Origin: an uncultured Faecalibacterium sp.
GTDB lineage: Bacteria > Bacillota > Clostridia > Oscillospirales > Ruminococcaceae
Length of the DNA stretch: 64,000 bases
Assembly (NCBI GenBank): GCA_934533135.1
Contig: CAKTBG010000003.1
Location: 58,774-122,773 of the forward strand
Direction of reading: 5' to 3'
The notes under the pieces are model-generated. The model was not told the origin of the DNA. It saw only the letters and a list, made by a program, of their open reading frames with translations, and ran no database searches. The position numbers and the translations under genes were made by a program. This document shows, piece after piece, positions 33,100-41,276 of this stretch (its first letter is position 1; every line of letters starts with the position of its first letter).

Positions 33100-33858
33100 A
33101 TGACAGAACCTGTGATTACAGCCAAGGACCTGAACCTTTGGTATGGGGACTTCAAGGCTTTGAAAAATATCTCGCTGGACGTGGGCGAAAAAGAGATCAC
33201 GGCCCTGATCGGGCCGTCCGGCTGCGGCAAATCCACCTTTCTGAAAACGCTGAACCGGATGAACGATCTGGTGCCCGGCGTCCGAATCGAGGGCGACGTC
33301 CGCCTGAAAGGGCAGGACATCTTTGCCCGGGAAATGGAGCTGACCGATCTGCGCCGCCGCGTGGGGATGGTGTTCCAGAAGGCAAACCCCTTCCCCATGA
33401 GCATCTACGATAACATCACCTACGGCCCCAAGCTCCACGGCGTCCGCAATAAGGCAGAGCTGGATGCGCTGGTCGAAAGCTCCCTGCGGGGGGCTGCGCT
33501 CTGGGATGAGGTGAAAGACCGCCTCAAGAAGAGCGCGCTGGGGCTGTCCGGCGGCCAGCAGCAGCGTCTCTGCATCGCCCGTGCGCTGGCGGTCAAGCCC
33601 GAAGTCCTGCTGATGGACGAGCCCACCAGTGCGCTGGATCCCGGCTCTACCATGAAGGTGGAGGAGCTGATGAGCGAGCTGAAGAAGAACTACACCGTCG
33701 TCATCGTCACCCACAATATGCAGCAGGCGGCGCGTATCAGCGACCGGACGGCCTTCTTCCTGCTGGGCGAGCTGGTGGAAGTCGGCCCGACGGCAGCGAT
33801 CTTCAGCACGCCGCAGGACAAGCGCACCGAGGATTACATCTCGGGCCGCTTCGGTTAA
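33100..33858 (+). CDS. pstB: Phosphate ABC transporter ATPase
   Basis: A 252-residue ATPase: Walker [14 protein letters not shown]-loop [15 protein letters not shown], signature [15 protein letters not shown], Walker [13 protein letters not shown] and switch His in IVTHNMQQ. It drives phosphate import through PstCA. Confidence 0.96.
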   Translation: MTEPVITAKDLNLWYGDFKALKNISLDVGEKEITALIGPSGCGKSTFLKTLNRMNDLVPGVRIEGDVRLKGQDIFAREMELTDLRRRVGMVFQKANPFPMSIYDNITYGPKLHGVRNKAELDALVESSLRGAALWDEVKDRLKKSALGLSGGQQQRLCIARALAVKPEVLLMDEPTSALDPGSTMKVEELMSELKKNYTVVIVTHNMQQAARISDRTAFFLLGELVEVGPTAAIFSTPQDKRTEDYISGRFG

Positions 33859-33869
33859 GGAGGATGTTC

Positions 33870-34538
33870 ATGAGCTTGCGCACACAATACGATTCCGACC
33901 TTGAGGCTCTGAAAGCCGCGCTGGTCGAAATGGGCAAACATGCGGCTGACGCTGTGGAGGATGCGCTTGAAGCCCTCTGCACCGCCGATGCCGAGGCCGC
34001 TGCCGCCATCGTCAAGGGCGATGGCCGGATCAACAACATGGAGCGGGATATCGAGCACCGCTGCATGACCCTGCTGCTCCGCCAGCAGCCGGTGGCCGGC
34101 GACCTGCGCCGGATCTCGACGGCCATGAAGGTCGTCACCGACGTGGAGCGGATCGGCGACCACGCCGCCGACATCGCCGAGATCATCCCCCACCTCGTCA
34201 CCGTCCGCAAGGAGGGCGACCCGGCCATCAGCCAGTCCATCGAAATGGGACGCAAGGCCCACCAGATGATTCTGGACGCGATGGAATCCCTCACCCGTGA
34301 GGATGAGAATGCCGCCCGCAGGGTGATCGCCGCCGACGACGAGGTGGACTACGATTTCAACGCCATCAAGCACACGCTGGCCGAGGAGATCGCCGCCAAC
34401 CCCGCCCGGGTGGATGCAGCACTGGATGTGCTGATGGTCATCAAGTACCTCGAGCGGATCGGCGACCACGCCGTGAACGTGGCCGAGTGGGTCGAATTCG
34501 TCCGCACCGGCCGGTACCACAACGAAAATATGTTCTGA
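33870..34538 (+). CDS. phoU: Phosphate transport regulator
   Basis: A 222-residue two-repeat helical bundle with the PhoU metal-binding motifs ERIGDHAADIAE and ERIGDHAVNVAEW. It restrains Pst and signals phosphate status. The ATG at 33870 lies 6 nt after AAGGAGG; an earlier in-frame ATG at 33864 abuts the Shine-Dalgarno. No PhoR/PhoB genes are next to it. Confidence 0.94.
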   Translation: MSLRTQYDSDLEALKAALVEMGKHAADAVEDALEALCTADAEAAAAIVKGDGRINNMERDIEHRCMTLLLRQQPVAGDLRRISTAMKVVTDVERIGDHAADIAEIIPHLVTVRKEGDPAISQSIEMGRKAHQMILDAMESLTREDENAARRVIAADDEVDYDFNAIKHTLAEEIAANPARVDAALDVLMVIKYLERIGDHAVNVAEWVEFVRTGRYHNENMF

Positions 34539-34581
34539 GTTTCTCCCGGATGGGTTTCGTGTTTTCCTCACAGTTCTCCGG

Positions 34582-34626
34582 AAAAAGCCGCTGTGCCGCT
34601 GTTTTGTCGCGCACCGCGGCTTTTTT
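34582..34626 (+). terminator. Terminator of the pst operon
   Basis: AAAAAGCCGC against GCGGCTTTTTT. Confidence 0.85.
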
Positions 34627-34783
34627 GGTAAATTTTTTGAAATTTTTGCAATCTTTTCCCGGCCTGCATCGTATACAGTACAGAAAGGCTCTTATTTCAG
34701 GGTCTGCTGAACCACAAGGCAGAACGGGCGTCCGGCTTCCCCCAGTCCCCGCCCGTTTCTGCCGCAAGGGAGGATTGGATTCT

Positions 34784-35164
34784 ATGGCAATCAAGAATTT
34801 TCCGCTGGAAGCGCGGGGCGAGACCGTCAGCCGGGATGCCCTTGTGCAGGCGGCTTTGACCGAGATCACCCAGAATTACCGTGAGGCCAGCCTGTCGAAT
34901 GTGGCGCGTGCCTACGGCGTTTCGCTGGCCTACGTCAGCGAGTGCGTCCGTGCCCAGACCGGCAAGACCTACAAGGAACTGCTCCAGAAGCACCGGATGG
35001 AGACCGCAGCCCGCCTGCTCCGCCGCAGCGATCTGAACATCCAGCAGATCATCACGCAGGTGGGCTACGAGAACACCAGCTACTTCTACCGCCTCTTCCA
35101 CGAACGCTATGGCCAGAGCCCCCGGGAGTACCGCCGCAGCCGGATGATGCGGACCCGGGCATAA
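34784..35164 (+). CDS. AraC-type DNA-binding protein lacking a sensor domain
   Basis: A 126-residue protein consisting almost only of the two helix-turn-helix units of AraC/XylS: SLSNVARAYGVSLAYVSECVRAQTGKTYKELLQKHRM and LNIQQIITQVGYENTSYFYRLFHERYGQSPREYRR. There is no ligand or receiver domain. It is separated from phoU by a terminator, so it need not belong to the phosphate regulon. AAGGGAGG lies upstream of the chosen start; the frame upstream is not supported. Confidence 0.85.
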   Translation: MAIKNFPLEARGETVSRDALVQAALTEITQNYREASLSNVARAYGVSLAYVSECVRAQTGKTYKELLQKHRMETAARLLRRSDLNIQQIITQVGYENTSYFYRLFHERYGQSPREYRRSRMMRTRA

Positions 35165-35284
35165 ACACAAAAGGGAAAGATGATAAAAATGGCGGGTGTG
35201 GAATTTTCTGCCGGATTGTGATACAATAGCCGTATCACGTTGCACGCCCCTCGGCGGGGGTGCAGAAAGAGAAGGTGGATGAGG

Positions 35285-35791
35285 ATGTTTCGTGGAGCGA
35301 CCCGCTCTGATCTGGAGCAGATCATGCAGATCTATGCCGGTGCGCGGCAGGCGATGAAAGAGTCCGGGAACCCGACCCAGTGGGGCGAGCATTTCCCCCC
35401 GCAGGAGCTGATCGAGGACGACATTGATACGAACCGGCTGTTTGTCTATCTGGTCAACGGGCAGATGATGGCCGTGTTTGCCTTGATCCTTGGGCCGGAT
35501 CCGACCTATGCCAGGATCGAGGACGGCCAGTGGCTGAACGATACGCTGCCCTACGGCACGCTCCACCGGCTGGCGTCGGCCGGCAAACGGCACGGCGTGG
35601 CGACCGAGGTCATCAACTGGTGCCTCGAGCACTGCGAAAGCCTCCGCGCCGACACCCATGCAGACAACAAGATCATGCAGAGGGTGCTGGAAGAAAATGG
35701 CTTTACCAAGTGCGGCATCATCCATGTGGCCGATGGCACGCCCCGGATCGCCTACCAGAAGATGTCTCTGACGCTCCCGGCGAGCCGCTGA
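35285..35791 (+). CDS. GNAT family acetyltransferase
   Basis: A 168-residue GNAT protein: FRGATRSDLEQIMQIYAGARQAM opens the fold, LHRLASAGKRHGVATEVINW is the acetyl-CoA loop, and DTHADNKIMQRVLEENGFTKCGI is the usual end motif. The ATG at 35285 is 6 nt after AAGGTGG. It is monocistronic, with TACAAT at 35221-35226 as a probable -10. The substrate is unknown. Confidence 0.82.
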   Translation: MFRGATRSDLEQIMQIYAGARQAMKESGNPTQWGEHFPPQELIEDDIDTNRLFVYLVNGQMMAVFALILGPDPTYARIEDGQWLNDTLPYGTLHRLASAGKRHGVATEVINWCLEHCESLRADTHADNKIMQRVLEENGFTKCGIIHVADGTPRIAYQKMSLTLPASR

Positions 35792-35815
35792 ACGATCCAT
35801 ACGAAATCCGTACAG

Positions 35816-35864
35816 CAGACTGTCGAAGAACCGTTTTTGGACGGTTCTTCGACAGTCTGTTTTT
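35816..35864 (+). terminator. Terminator of the GNAT gene
   Basis: A 19-bp perfect stem: CAGACTGTCGAAGAACCGT with its complement, followed by T5. Confidence 0.92.
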
Positions 35865-35957
35865 GTTTGCAGGAGACTGTTCTTGTACCGAGGACGGTGA
35901 AAAATCTTCGCCTTTGGACATTTTTGGATGAAAAAGCCGGAAAAACCAGCAAATCCT

Positions 35958-35986
35958 TTGACTTTTCGACCCAGAGAGGCTATAAT
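35958..35986 (+). promoter_or_regulatory. Promoter of sstT
   Basis: TTGACT, 17 bp, TATAAT. Confidence 0.8.
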
Positions 35987-36060
35987 AGCACTTGTCTCCG
36001 GTAGAGGAATGGGGAAAACTGTACGTCGTAAGAGTACAGGATTAGAGGGAGTGTTTTGAT

Positions 36061-37311
36061 ATGAAAACGTTGAAACAGGCTGCGGTGTACTACAACGGAG
36101 TCAGCCTGATCGTCCGGATCCTGATCGGTCTGGTGATCGGTGCAGTGCTGGCTCTGGCGGTGCCCGGTGCGGGCTGGGTGGCCGAGCTGGGCACCCTGTT
36201 CGTGGGTGCGCTGAAAGGCATTGCGCCGGTGCTGGTGTTCGTCATTGTGGCGAGTGCGCTGGCACAGGGCAGCTCCAAGCTGGACCGCCGGTTCGGTACG
36301 GTCATCTGGCTGTATATGCTGACGACCTTTCTGGCCGCAGCCATTGCCGCCGCTGCCAGCTTTCTCTTCCCCCAGACGGTCGTTCTGGCGGAAGCCGCGC
36401 AGTCGGATGTGGTGCCGCAGGGTCTGGGCGAGGTGATGAATACCCTGCTGGCGAACTTTGTGGCCAACCCCATCAGCTCCATCATGAGCGGCAACTACAT
36501 CGGCATCCTGTTCTGGGCCTGCCTGTTCGGTCTGGCCATGAAGAAGATCGGCGCGGAGAGCACCAAGGTCTTCCTTGCCAACACCGCCGATGCGGTGTCT
36601 CAGATCGTGCGCTGGATCATCAATCTGGCTCCCTTCGGCATCATGGGTCTGGTCTATTCCAACGTTTCCAGCAATGGTCTGTCCATCTTTACCCAGTACG
36701 GCAAGCTGCTGGCACTGCTTGTCGGTACCATGCTCTTTATGGCGTTGATCGTCTCGCCGTTCATCATCTTTGTCTACCTGCGCTGCAACCCCTATCCGCT
36801 GGTGTTCCGCTGCCTGAAGGAGTCGGGTCTGACGGCCTTCTTCACCCGCAGCTCGGCCGCGAATATCCCCGTCAATATGACGCTCTGCGAGAAGCTGGGG
36901 CTGGATAAGGATATGTATTCCGTCTCCATCCCGCTGGGTGCGACCATCAACATGGACGGCGCGGCCATCACCATCACCATCATGACGCTGGCCGCCGCCA
37001 ATACGCTGGGCATCCGGGTCTCGCTGCCCGCCGCCATCGTCCTGTCGGTCATGTCGGCTCTGGGTGCCTGCGGTGCTTCGGGCGTTGCAGGCGGCTCCCT
37101 GCTGCTGATCCCGATGGCCTGCTCCCTGTTCGGCATCTCCAATGACATCGCCATGCAGATGGTCGGCGTCGGCTTCATCATCGGTGTGGTGCAGGATTCG
37201 GTCGAGACCGCGCTGAACTCGGCCGGTGACGTCGAGTTTGCCGCCACTGCCGAGTATCACCAGTGGCGCAAGGAGGGCAAACCCCTCCCGGCCTTCCTCG
37301 GCGGAAAGTAA
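36061..37311 (+). CDS. sstT: Serine/threonine:sodium symporter
   Basis: A 416-residue dicarboxylate/amino acid:cation symporter family protein, matching SstT in length (about 414). It has eight membrane segments and two re-entrant loops; the conserved TRSSAANIPVNMTLCEKLG and PLGATINMDGAAITITIM (sodium-binding NMDG) blocks are present. It takes up serine and threonine with sodium. Monocistronic. Confidence 0.92.
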   Translation: MKTLKQAAVYYNGVSLIVRILIGLVIGAVLALAVPGAGWVAELGTLFVGALKGIAPVLVFVIVASALAQGSSKLDRRFGTVIWLYMLTTFLAAAIAAAASFLFPQTVVLAEAAQSDVVPQGLGEVMNTLLANFVANPISSIMSGNYIGILFWACLFGLAMKKIGAESTKVFLANTADAVSQIVRWIINLAPFGIMGLVYSNVSSNGLSIFTQYGKLLALLVGTMLFMALIVSPFIIFVYLRCNPYPLVFRCLKESGLTAFFTRSSAANIPVNMTLCEKLGLDKDMYSVSIPLGATINMDGAAITITIMTLAAANTLGIRVSLPAAIVLSVMSALGACGASGVAGGSLLLIPMACSLFGISNDIAMQMVGVGFIIGVVQDSVETALNSAGDVEFAATAEYHQWRKEGKPLPAFLGGK

Positions 37312-37324
37312 ATCGAACACAAAC

Positions 37325-37364
37325 AAGATCCCGGCTGTCCTTGCGGATGGCCGGGATCGTTTGT
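37325..37364 (+). terminator. Terminator of sstT
   Basis: GATCCCGGC against GCCGGGATC, then GTTTG. Confidence 0.7.
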
Positions 37365-37381
37365 TGAGGGAGGAAAAAGCG

Positions 37382-37918
37382 TTAATCCAGTACCTTGGCT
37401 TTCTGGAGTGCTGTGAGGATGAGCGGGATCAGGATGAGCTGGGCGATGATGCCGGGCAGGGCATTCAGCAGCGCACCGGCAAGGAAGGCCGAGAAGGGAA
37501 AGCTGCTGCCGGTCAGACCGGCCAGAACAAACCGGACGACGCCCCAGACGATGCGGCCTGCGACCATGGCGGTGAGCAGGGTGACGAAGGTCATCGGCAG
37601 GGTGTGCCGGACTTTGCGGTAGACCACGCCGGAGACGAAGCCGTAGGTCGCCAGCTCAAAGGCCATGGAGAGGGCGGTGGGGAACAGCGGGGGCATCCCG
37701 AAAAGCACCGAGCGGAGCAGCGGGGCAATGAAACCGACGGCCAGACCCCAAGGACCGCCCAGCACGAAGCCGGCCAGCAGGACGGGGAAGTGCATGGGGC
37801 AGAGCATGGAGCCGATCTGGGGAACATGGCCGGTGATCATCGGCAGCACAAAGGCCAGCGCAAGAAACAGTGCGGCCAGAACGACGTTGCGGGCGGGCGA
37901 AGTTGCTTTGGTTTGCAT
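37382..37918 (-). CDS. ECF transporter S component, vitamin type unknown
   Basis: A 178-residue membrane protein with six hydrophobic segments. The ECF S-component pattern is ARNVVLAALFLALAFVLPM near the start, then MLCPMHFPVLLAGFVLGGPWGLAVGF and AMAFELATYGFVSGVVYR. It captures a vitamin or precursor for a shared ECF energising module encoded elsewhere. The start at 37918 lies 9 nt after AAGGAGG. The leader contains paired hairpins and a terminator (see 37940-38068), so expression is probably controlled by attenuation. The substrate cannot be read; none of the riboswitch classes I know matches the leader. Confidence 0.85.
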   Translation of the reverse strand: MQTKATSPARNVVLAALFLALAFVLPMITGHVPQIGSMLCPMHFPVLLAGFVLGGPWGLAVGFIAPLLRSVLFGMPPLFPTALSMAFELATYGFVSGVVYRKVRHTLPMTFVTLLTAMVAGRIVWGVVRFVLAGLTGSSFPFSAFLAGALLNALPGIIAQLILIPLILTALQKAKVLD

Positions 37919-37939
37919 GATGGTTTCCTCCTTAAAATC

Positions 37940-37984
37940 AAAAAAGGGATCTGCTGTCGGCGTTCGTGCCAACAGCAGACCCCT
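37940..37984 (-). terminator. Leader terminator of the ECF gene (attenuator)
   Basis: GGGATCTGCTGTCGGC and its partner (37968-37983) form a 16-bp stem, followed leftward by T6, directly before the Shine-Dalgarno of the S component. Confidence 0.8.
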
Positions 37985-38078
37985 TCATGGCGTCTGTTCA
38001 AAAATAAAAAACGGTGCTTGTGGGTTCGATGCCCGGGCTTCAGCCCGGAGATCCGGCTTCCTGCCGGAATTTGTGAAA
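37940..38078 (-). promoter_or_regulatory. Candidate riboswitch/attenuator leader of the ECF gene
   Basis: The leftward RNA starts near 38072, then forms TCCGGC-AGGAA-GCCGGA (38068-38052) and CCGGGC-TGAA-GCCCGG (38048-38033). A competing hairpin, CAGACGCC-ATGAA-GGGGTCTG (37996-37976), would disrupt the terminator stem. Two stacked hairpins, an antiterminator and a terminator are the usual parts of a ligand-sensing leader. Confidence 0.55.
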
Positions 38079-38107
38079 ATTATAGCATAAGGCTTTGGTC
38101 TTGTCAA
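38079..38107 (-). promoter_or_regulatory. Promoter of the ECF S-component gene
   Basis: Leftward TTGACA, 17 bp, TATAAT: full consensus. Confidence 0.85.
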
Positions 38108-38193
38108 GCGGGCACGGCGAACTGCAATTTTCACAAAAAGCGTGGGATTTAGACCGATTTTTCCCCTGTGATGTACATTTTGCCGGAAGAAGC

Positions 38194-38222
38194 TTGACCT
38201 TTTTGCGCAGAATAGATAATAT
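38194..38222 (+). promoter_or_regulatory. Promoter of the split transketolase
   Basis: TTGACC, 17 bp, TAATAT. Confidence 0.6.
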
Positions 38223-38316
38223 AAACTTGACGAACTGTGCGAAGGGGCTCAAAACGCCTTGCGCGGACACAAAAAGTTCAAGTGCAAATTTCTGAGGTTC
38301 ATACGGGAGGACCATC

Positions 38317-39168
38317 ATGACAAATGCAGAAAAGCTTACCCTGGCAAAACACGCCTGCCATATCCGGATGGGTGTGATCGAGGGAACTCACAGTGCAAAG
38401 TGCGGTCATCCGGGCGGCAGTCTGGATATCGCTGAGGTGCTGAGCTACCTCTATTTCGTGGATATGAATGTGGATCCCAAGGATCCGCACGCCCAGGATC
38501 GGGATCGTCTGGTTCTGTCCAAGGGCCATGCAGCACCGGCTCTGTATGCTGCGCTGGCTGAGCGCGGCTTCTTCCCGGTCGAAGACCTGAAAACGCTGCG
38601 CAAGATCGGCAGCTATCTGCAGGGTCATCCCAACATGAACAGCACGCCGGGCGTGGATATGTCCACCGGCAGTCTGGGGCAGGGCGTGTCCGCTGCCTGC
38701 GGCATGGCTCTGGGCGCAAAGCTGGCAGGCAAGCCGCTGAGCGTCTATACCATCGTCGGCGACGGCGAAGTGGAAGAGGGAGAGTGCTGGGAGGCATTCA
38801 TGTTTGCTTCCCACTACAAGCTGTCCAACCTCTGCGTCATGCTGGACCGCAACCACCTCCAGATCGACGGCACTACCGAGACGGTCATGAACAGCGCACC
38901 GCTGGAAGAGAAGATGAAGGCGTTCAACTTCAACGTCCTCACCATCAACGGCCACGATTACGACGCCATCGAGAGCGCAGTCAAGGCGTTCCACGCGGAG
39001 AACGACAAGCCCACCTGCATCCTTCTGGATACCACCAAGGGCAAGGGCGTTTCTTATATGACCAACTCTGTGGATTGGCACGGCAAGGGCCCCAACGATG
39101 ACGAGTACGCCGTCGCCATGCAGGAGCTGAACGCAGCCTATGCCGCACTGGAAGAGGAGGACAAGTAA
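38317..39168 (+). CDS. Transketolase, N-terminal subunit
   Basis: A 283-residue protein equal to the TPP pyrophosphate-binding half of transketolase: CGHPGGSLDIAEVLSYLYF, KGHAAPALYAALAERG and the thiamine-diphosphate motif GDGEVEEGECWEAF...RNHLQIDG. It pairs with the following gene to transfer two-carbon units in the pentose phosphate pathway. The two halves are separate genes one base apart, the split form common in Clostridia. Confidence 0.92.
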   Translation: MTNAEKLTLAKHACHIRMGVIEGTHSAKCGHPGGSLDIAEVLSYLYFVDMNVDPKDPHAQDRDRLVLSKGHAAPALYAALAERGFFPVEDLKTLRKIGSYLQGHPNMNSTPGVDMSTGSLGQGVSAACGMALGAKLAGKPLSVYTIVGDGEVEEGECWEAFMFASHYKLSNLCVMLDRNHLQIDGTTETVMNSAPLEEKMKAFNFNVLTINGHDYDAIESAVKAFHAENDKPTCILLDTTKGKGVSYMTNSVDWHGKGPNDDEYAVAMQELNAAYAALEEEDK

Positions 39169-39169
39169 G

Positions 39170-40117
39170 ATGGCAGATGTGAAGATGATCGCTACCCGCG
39201 AGAGCTACGGCAACACCCTGAAAGAGCTGGCCGCCGAGGGGCACGACGACCTCGTGGTTCTGGATGCGGATCTGGCCGCAGCCACCAAGACCGGGGTGTT
39301 CCGCAAGGCTTACCCCAACCGCCATTTTGACTGCGGCATTGCCGAGGCCAACATGATGGGCGTGGCCGCCGGTCTGTCCACCATGGGCTATGTTCCCTTT
39401 GTGTCCAGCTTTGCCATGTTTGCCGCGGGCCGTGCCTTTGAACAGATCCGCAACTCGATCGCGTATCCCCGCCTGAACGTCAAAATCGGTGCCACCCACG
39501 GCGGCATCTCGGTCGGCGAGGACGGTGCCTCCCACCAGTGCTGCGAGGACTTTGCCCTCATGCGCAGCCTGCCCGGGATGACGATCCTCTGCCCGGCCGA
39601 CGACATCGAGGCCCGCGCCGCTGTCCGCGCCGCTTACGAGATGAACGGCCCGGTCTACCTCCGCTTTGGCCGTCTGGCGGTTCCCGTATTCCACGACCCG
39701 GCCAACTATCACTTTGAGCTTGGCAAGGGCGAGCAGATCACCGAGGGCGACGATATCGCCATCATTGCCACCGGCCTGATGGTCAACGAAGCACGCAAGG
39801 CTGCGGCAGAGCTGGCCGCCGAGGGCATCCACGCCCGTGTCATCAACATCCACACCATCAAGCCGCTGGATGAGGAGATCGTCCTCAAGGCGGCCAAGGA
39901 GTGCGGCAAGATCGTCACCGCCGAGGAGCACAGCGTCATCGGCGGTCTGGGCGAGGCCGTCTGCTCCCTGCTCAGCGAAAAGCTGCCCACCCCCGTCCGC
40001 CGTGTGGGTGTGCAGGACAAGTTCGGCTGCTCCGGCCCGGCTTGGGATCTGCTCAAGCTCTATGGCCTCGATGATGTCACCATCGTCAAGACCGCGAAAG
40101 AGATGCTGAACAAGTAA
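39170..40117 (+). CDS. Transketolase, C-terminal subunit
   Basis: A 315-residue protein carrying the pyrimidine-binding and C-terminal transketolase domains: DADLAAATKTGVFRKAYPNRHFDCGIAEANM (catalytic Glu), GATHGGISVGEDGASHQ and VITAEEHSVIGGLG-type C-terminal motif. The ATG at 39170 directly follows the stop of the first subunit with GGAGG upstream; an earlier frame extension is inside that gene. Confidence 0.92.
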   Translation: MADVKMIATRESYGNTLKELAAEGHDDLVVLDADLAAATKTGVFRKAYPNRHFDCGIAEANMMGVAAGLSTMGYVPFVSSFAMFAAGRAFEQIRNSIAYPRLNVKIGATHGGISVGEDGASHQCCEDFALMRSLPGMTILCPADDIEARAAVRAAYEMNGPVYLRFGRLAVPVFHDPANYHFELGKGEQITEGDDIAIIATGLMVNEARKAAAELAAEGIHARVINIHTIKPLDEEIVLKAAKECGKIVTAEEHSVIGGLGEAVCSLLSEKLPTPVRRVGVQDKFGCSGPAWDLLKLYGLDDVTIVKTAKEMLNK

Positions 40118-40145
40118 ACACGGGCGGAATATGCCATAAAAATTA

Positions 40146-40194
40146 AGAGGTTTCTTCTCTCTGTCGGCAAGACAGCGGGAGGAAACCTCTTTTT
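40146..40194. terminator. Bidirectional terminator transketolase / LysR gene
   Basis: AGAGGTTTC against GAAACCTCT with an inner CTGTC/GACAG stem and T4. Confidence 0.75.
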
Positions 40195-40195
40195 G

Positions 40196-41086
40196 CTATT
40201 TGGTTGCTGCAAAAAACTCCCGGTACACCTGCTGGAAGATCTGCCGCAGCTGGGCGATCTCGGGGCGGGGGTCATCCCGGAGGGTCAGCAGAGCCGTGTC
40301 CGGCAGGGGAAAGCTCATCTGCACCGGATGGTACCACGCGTCCGGGTAGGCCGGGTATTTCATGGGGCTGAGCAGCAGGCACTTCCCGGCCAGAAGGTTT
40401 GCGTAGACGGTCTCATAGGTCTCCACGATCCGAAAACGGGGCGGCGCATAGGGCATCTCGGGCAGGCTTTGCAGATGTTCGGCCAGCACACCGAAGACCG
40501 GCTCACAGTAGATGAGCAGGTTGGAGAGATCGCCGGGCAGCAGATCGCTGCGGCCGGACAGCGGATGCTTGGGGGCGGCCACCAGATAGCAGAAGTTTTT
40601 CACCAGCGGCGTCTGCTCGATCTCCGGCTGGAGGGCGGTCAGCGGCAGATACACCGCAGCGTCGGCCTCGGTGGTCAAAAAGCGGTGCAGACTGCCCTGC
40701 ACCGGGTCGGTCCGGATCTCCAGCTCGCAGCCCGGAAAAGCAGTGTGGAGCCGCTCCATCAGGATGGGATAGACCGGATCCCGCTGGAGCAGTACCAGCG
40801 GGAGATTCAGGAGCAGATGCTTCTGCCGGGCATAGGGGCGCAGTTCGTTCCGGGCATTGAGGAAGCGGCGGTAGATCTCCTGCGCGTGGGGCAGCAGGGT
40901 GCGGCCGGCCTCGGTCAGGGCAACATGGGTGGTGCTGCGCTGGAAGAGGTCTGTGCCCAGTTCTTTTTCAAGGCCGCGGATCTGGTAGCTCAGCGCGGGC
41001 TGGGTGCAGTACAGCTCCCGCGCGGCGTTGGAGAAGTTCAGGGTCCGGCTTACCGTCAGGAAGCAGAGCAGCTGGTGATCGTTCAT
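40196..41086 (-). CDS. LysR family regulator
   Basis: A 296-residue LysR protein: N-terminal helix-turn-helix (FLTVSRTLNFSNAARELYCTQPALSYQIRGLEKELG) and a periplasmic-binding-like effector domain. It is divergent from the flavoprotein gene 190 bp away and probably controls it, via the dyad at 41132-41150. Confidence 0.9.
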   Translation of the reverse strand: MNDHQLLCFLTVSRTLNFSNAARELYCTQPALSYQIRGLEKELGTDLFQRSTTHVALTEAGRTLLPHAQEIYRRFLNARNELRPYARQKHLLLNLPLVLLQRDPVYPILMERLHTAFPGCELEIRTDPVQGSLHRFLTTEADAAVYLPLTALQPEIEQTPLVKNFCYLVAAPKHPLSGRSDLLPGDLSNLLIYCEPVFGVLAEHLQSLPEMPYAPPRFRIVETYETVYANLLAGKCLLLSPMKYPAYPDAWYHPVQMSFPLPDTALLTLRDDPRPEIAQLRQIFQQVYREFFAATK

Positions 41087-41131
41087 GGGGCAAGGCTCCT
41101 TTCTTCTCTAGTATATCACAGTTGGCTCCCC

Positions 41132-41150
41132 TTATAAACACTTTTTATAA
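41132..41150. promoter_or_regulatory. LysR-type operator dyad
   Basis: TTATAA-N7-TTATAA, a perfect dyad of the T-N11-A kind, in the region between the divergent LysR and flavoprotein genes. A TATACT at 41194-41199 is a probable -10 box for the latter. Confidence 0.55.
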
Positions 41151-41276
41151 CACTGCTTAAGTTTTTTTAATTCCTTTTTACTTCGTTATATTTTATACTA
41201 AGTGAGACGCAGGGAATTTTCTACCTGCAAACGCGAAGAAAAAAGAGAAGAAAGAACACGAACAAGGAGAACACAG

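Noticed and set aside
34671..34681. GTATACAGTAC upstream of the AraC-type gene as another site of the FadR-type regulator
   Set aside because: It lacks the second half of the dyad and probably just serves as a -10-like sequence.
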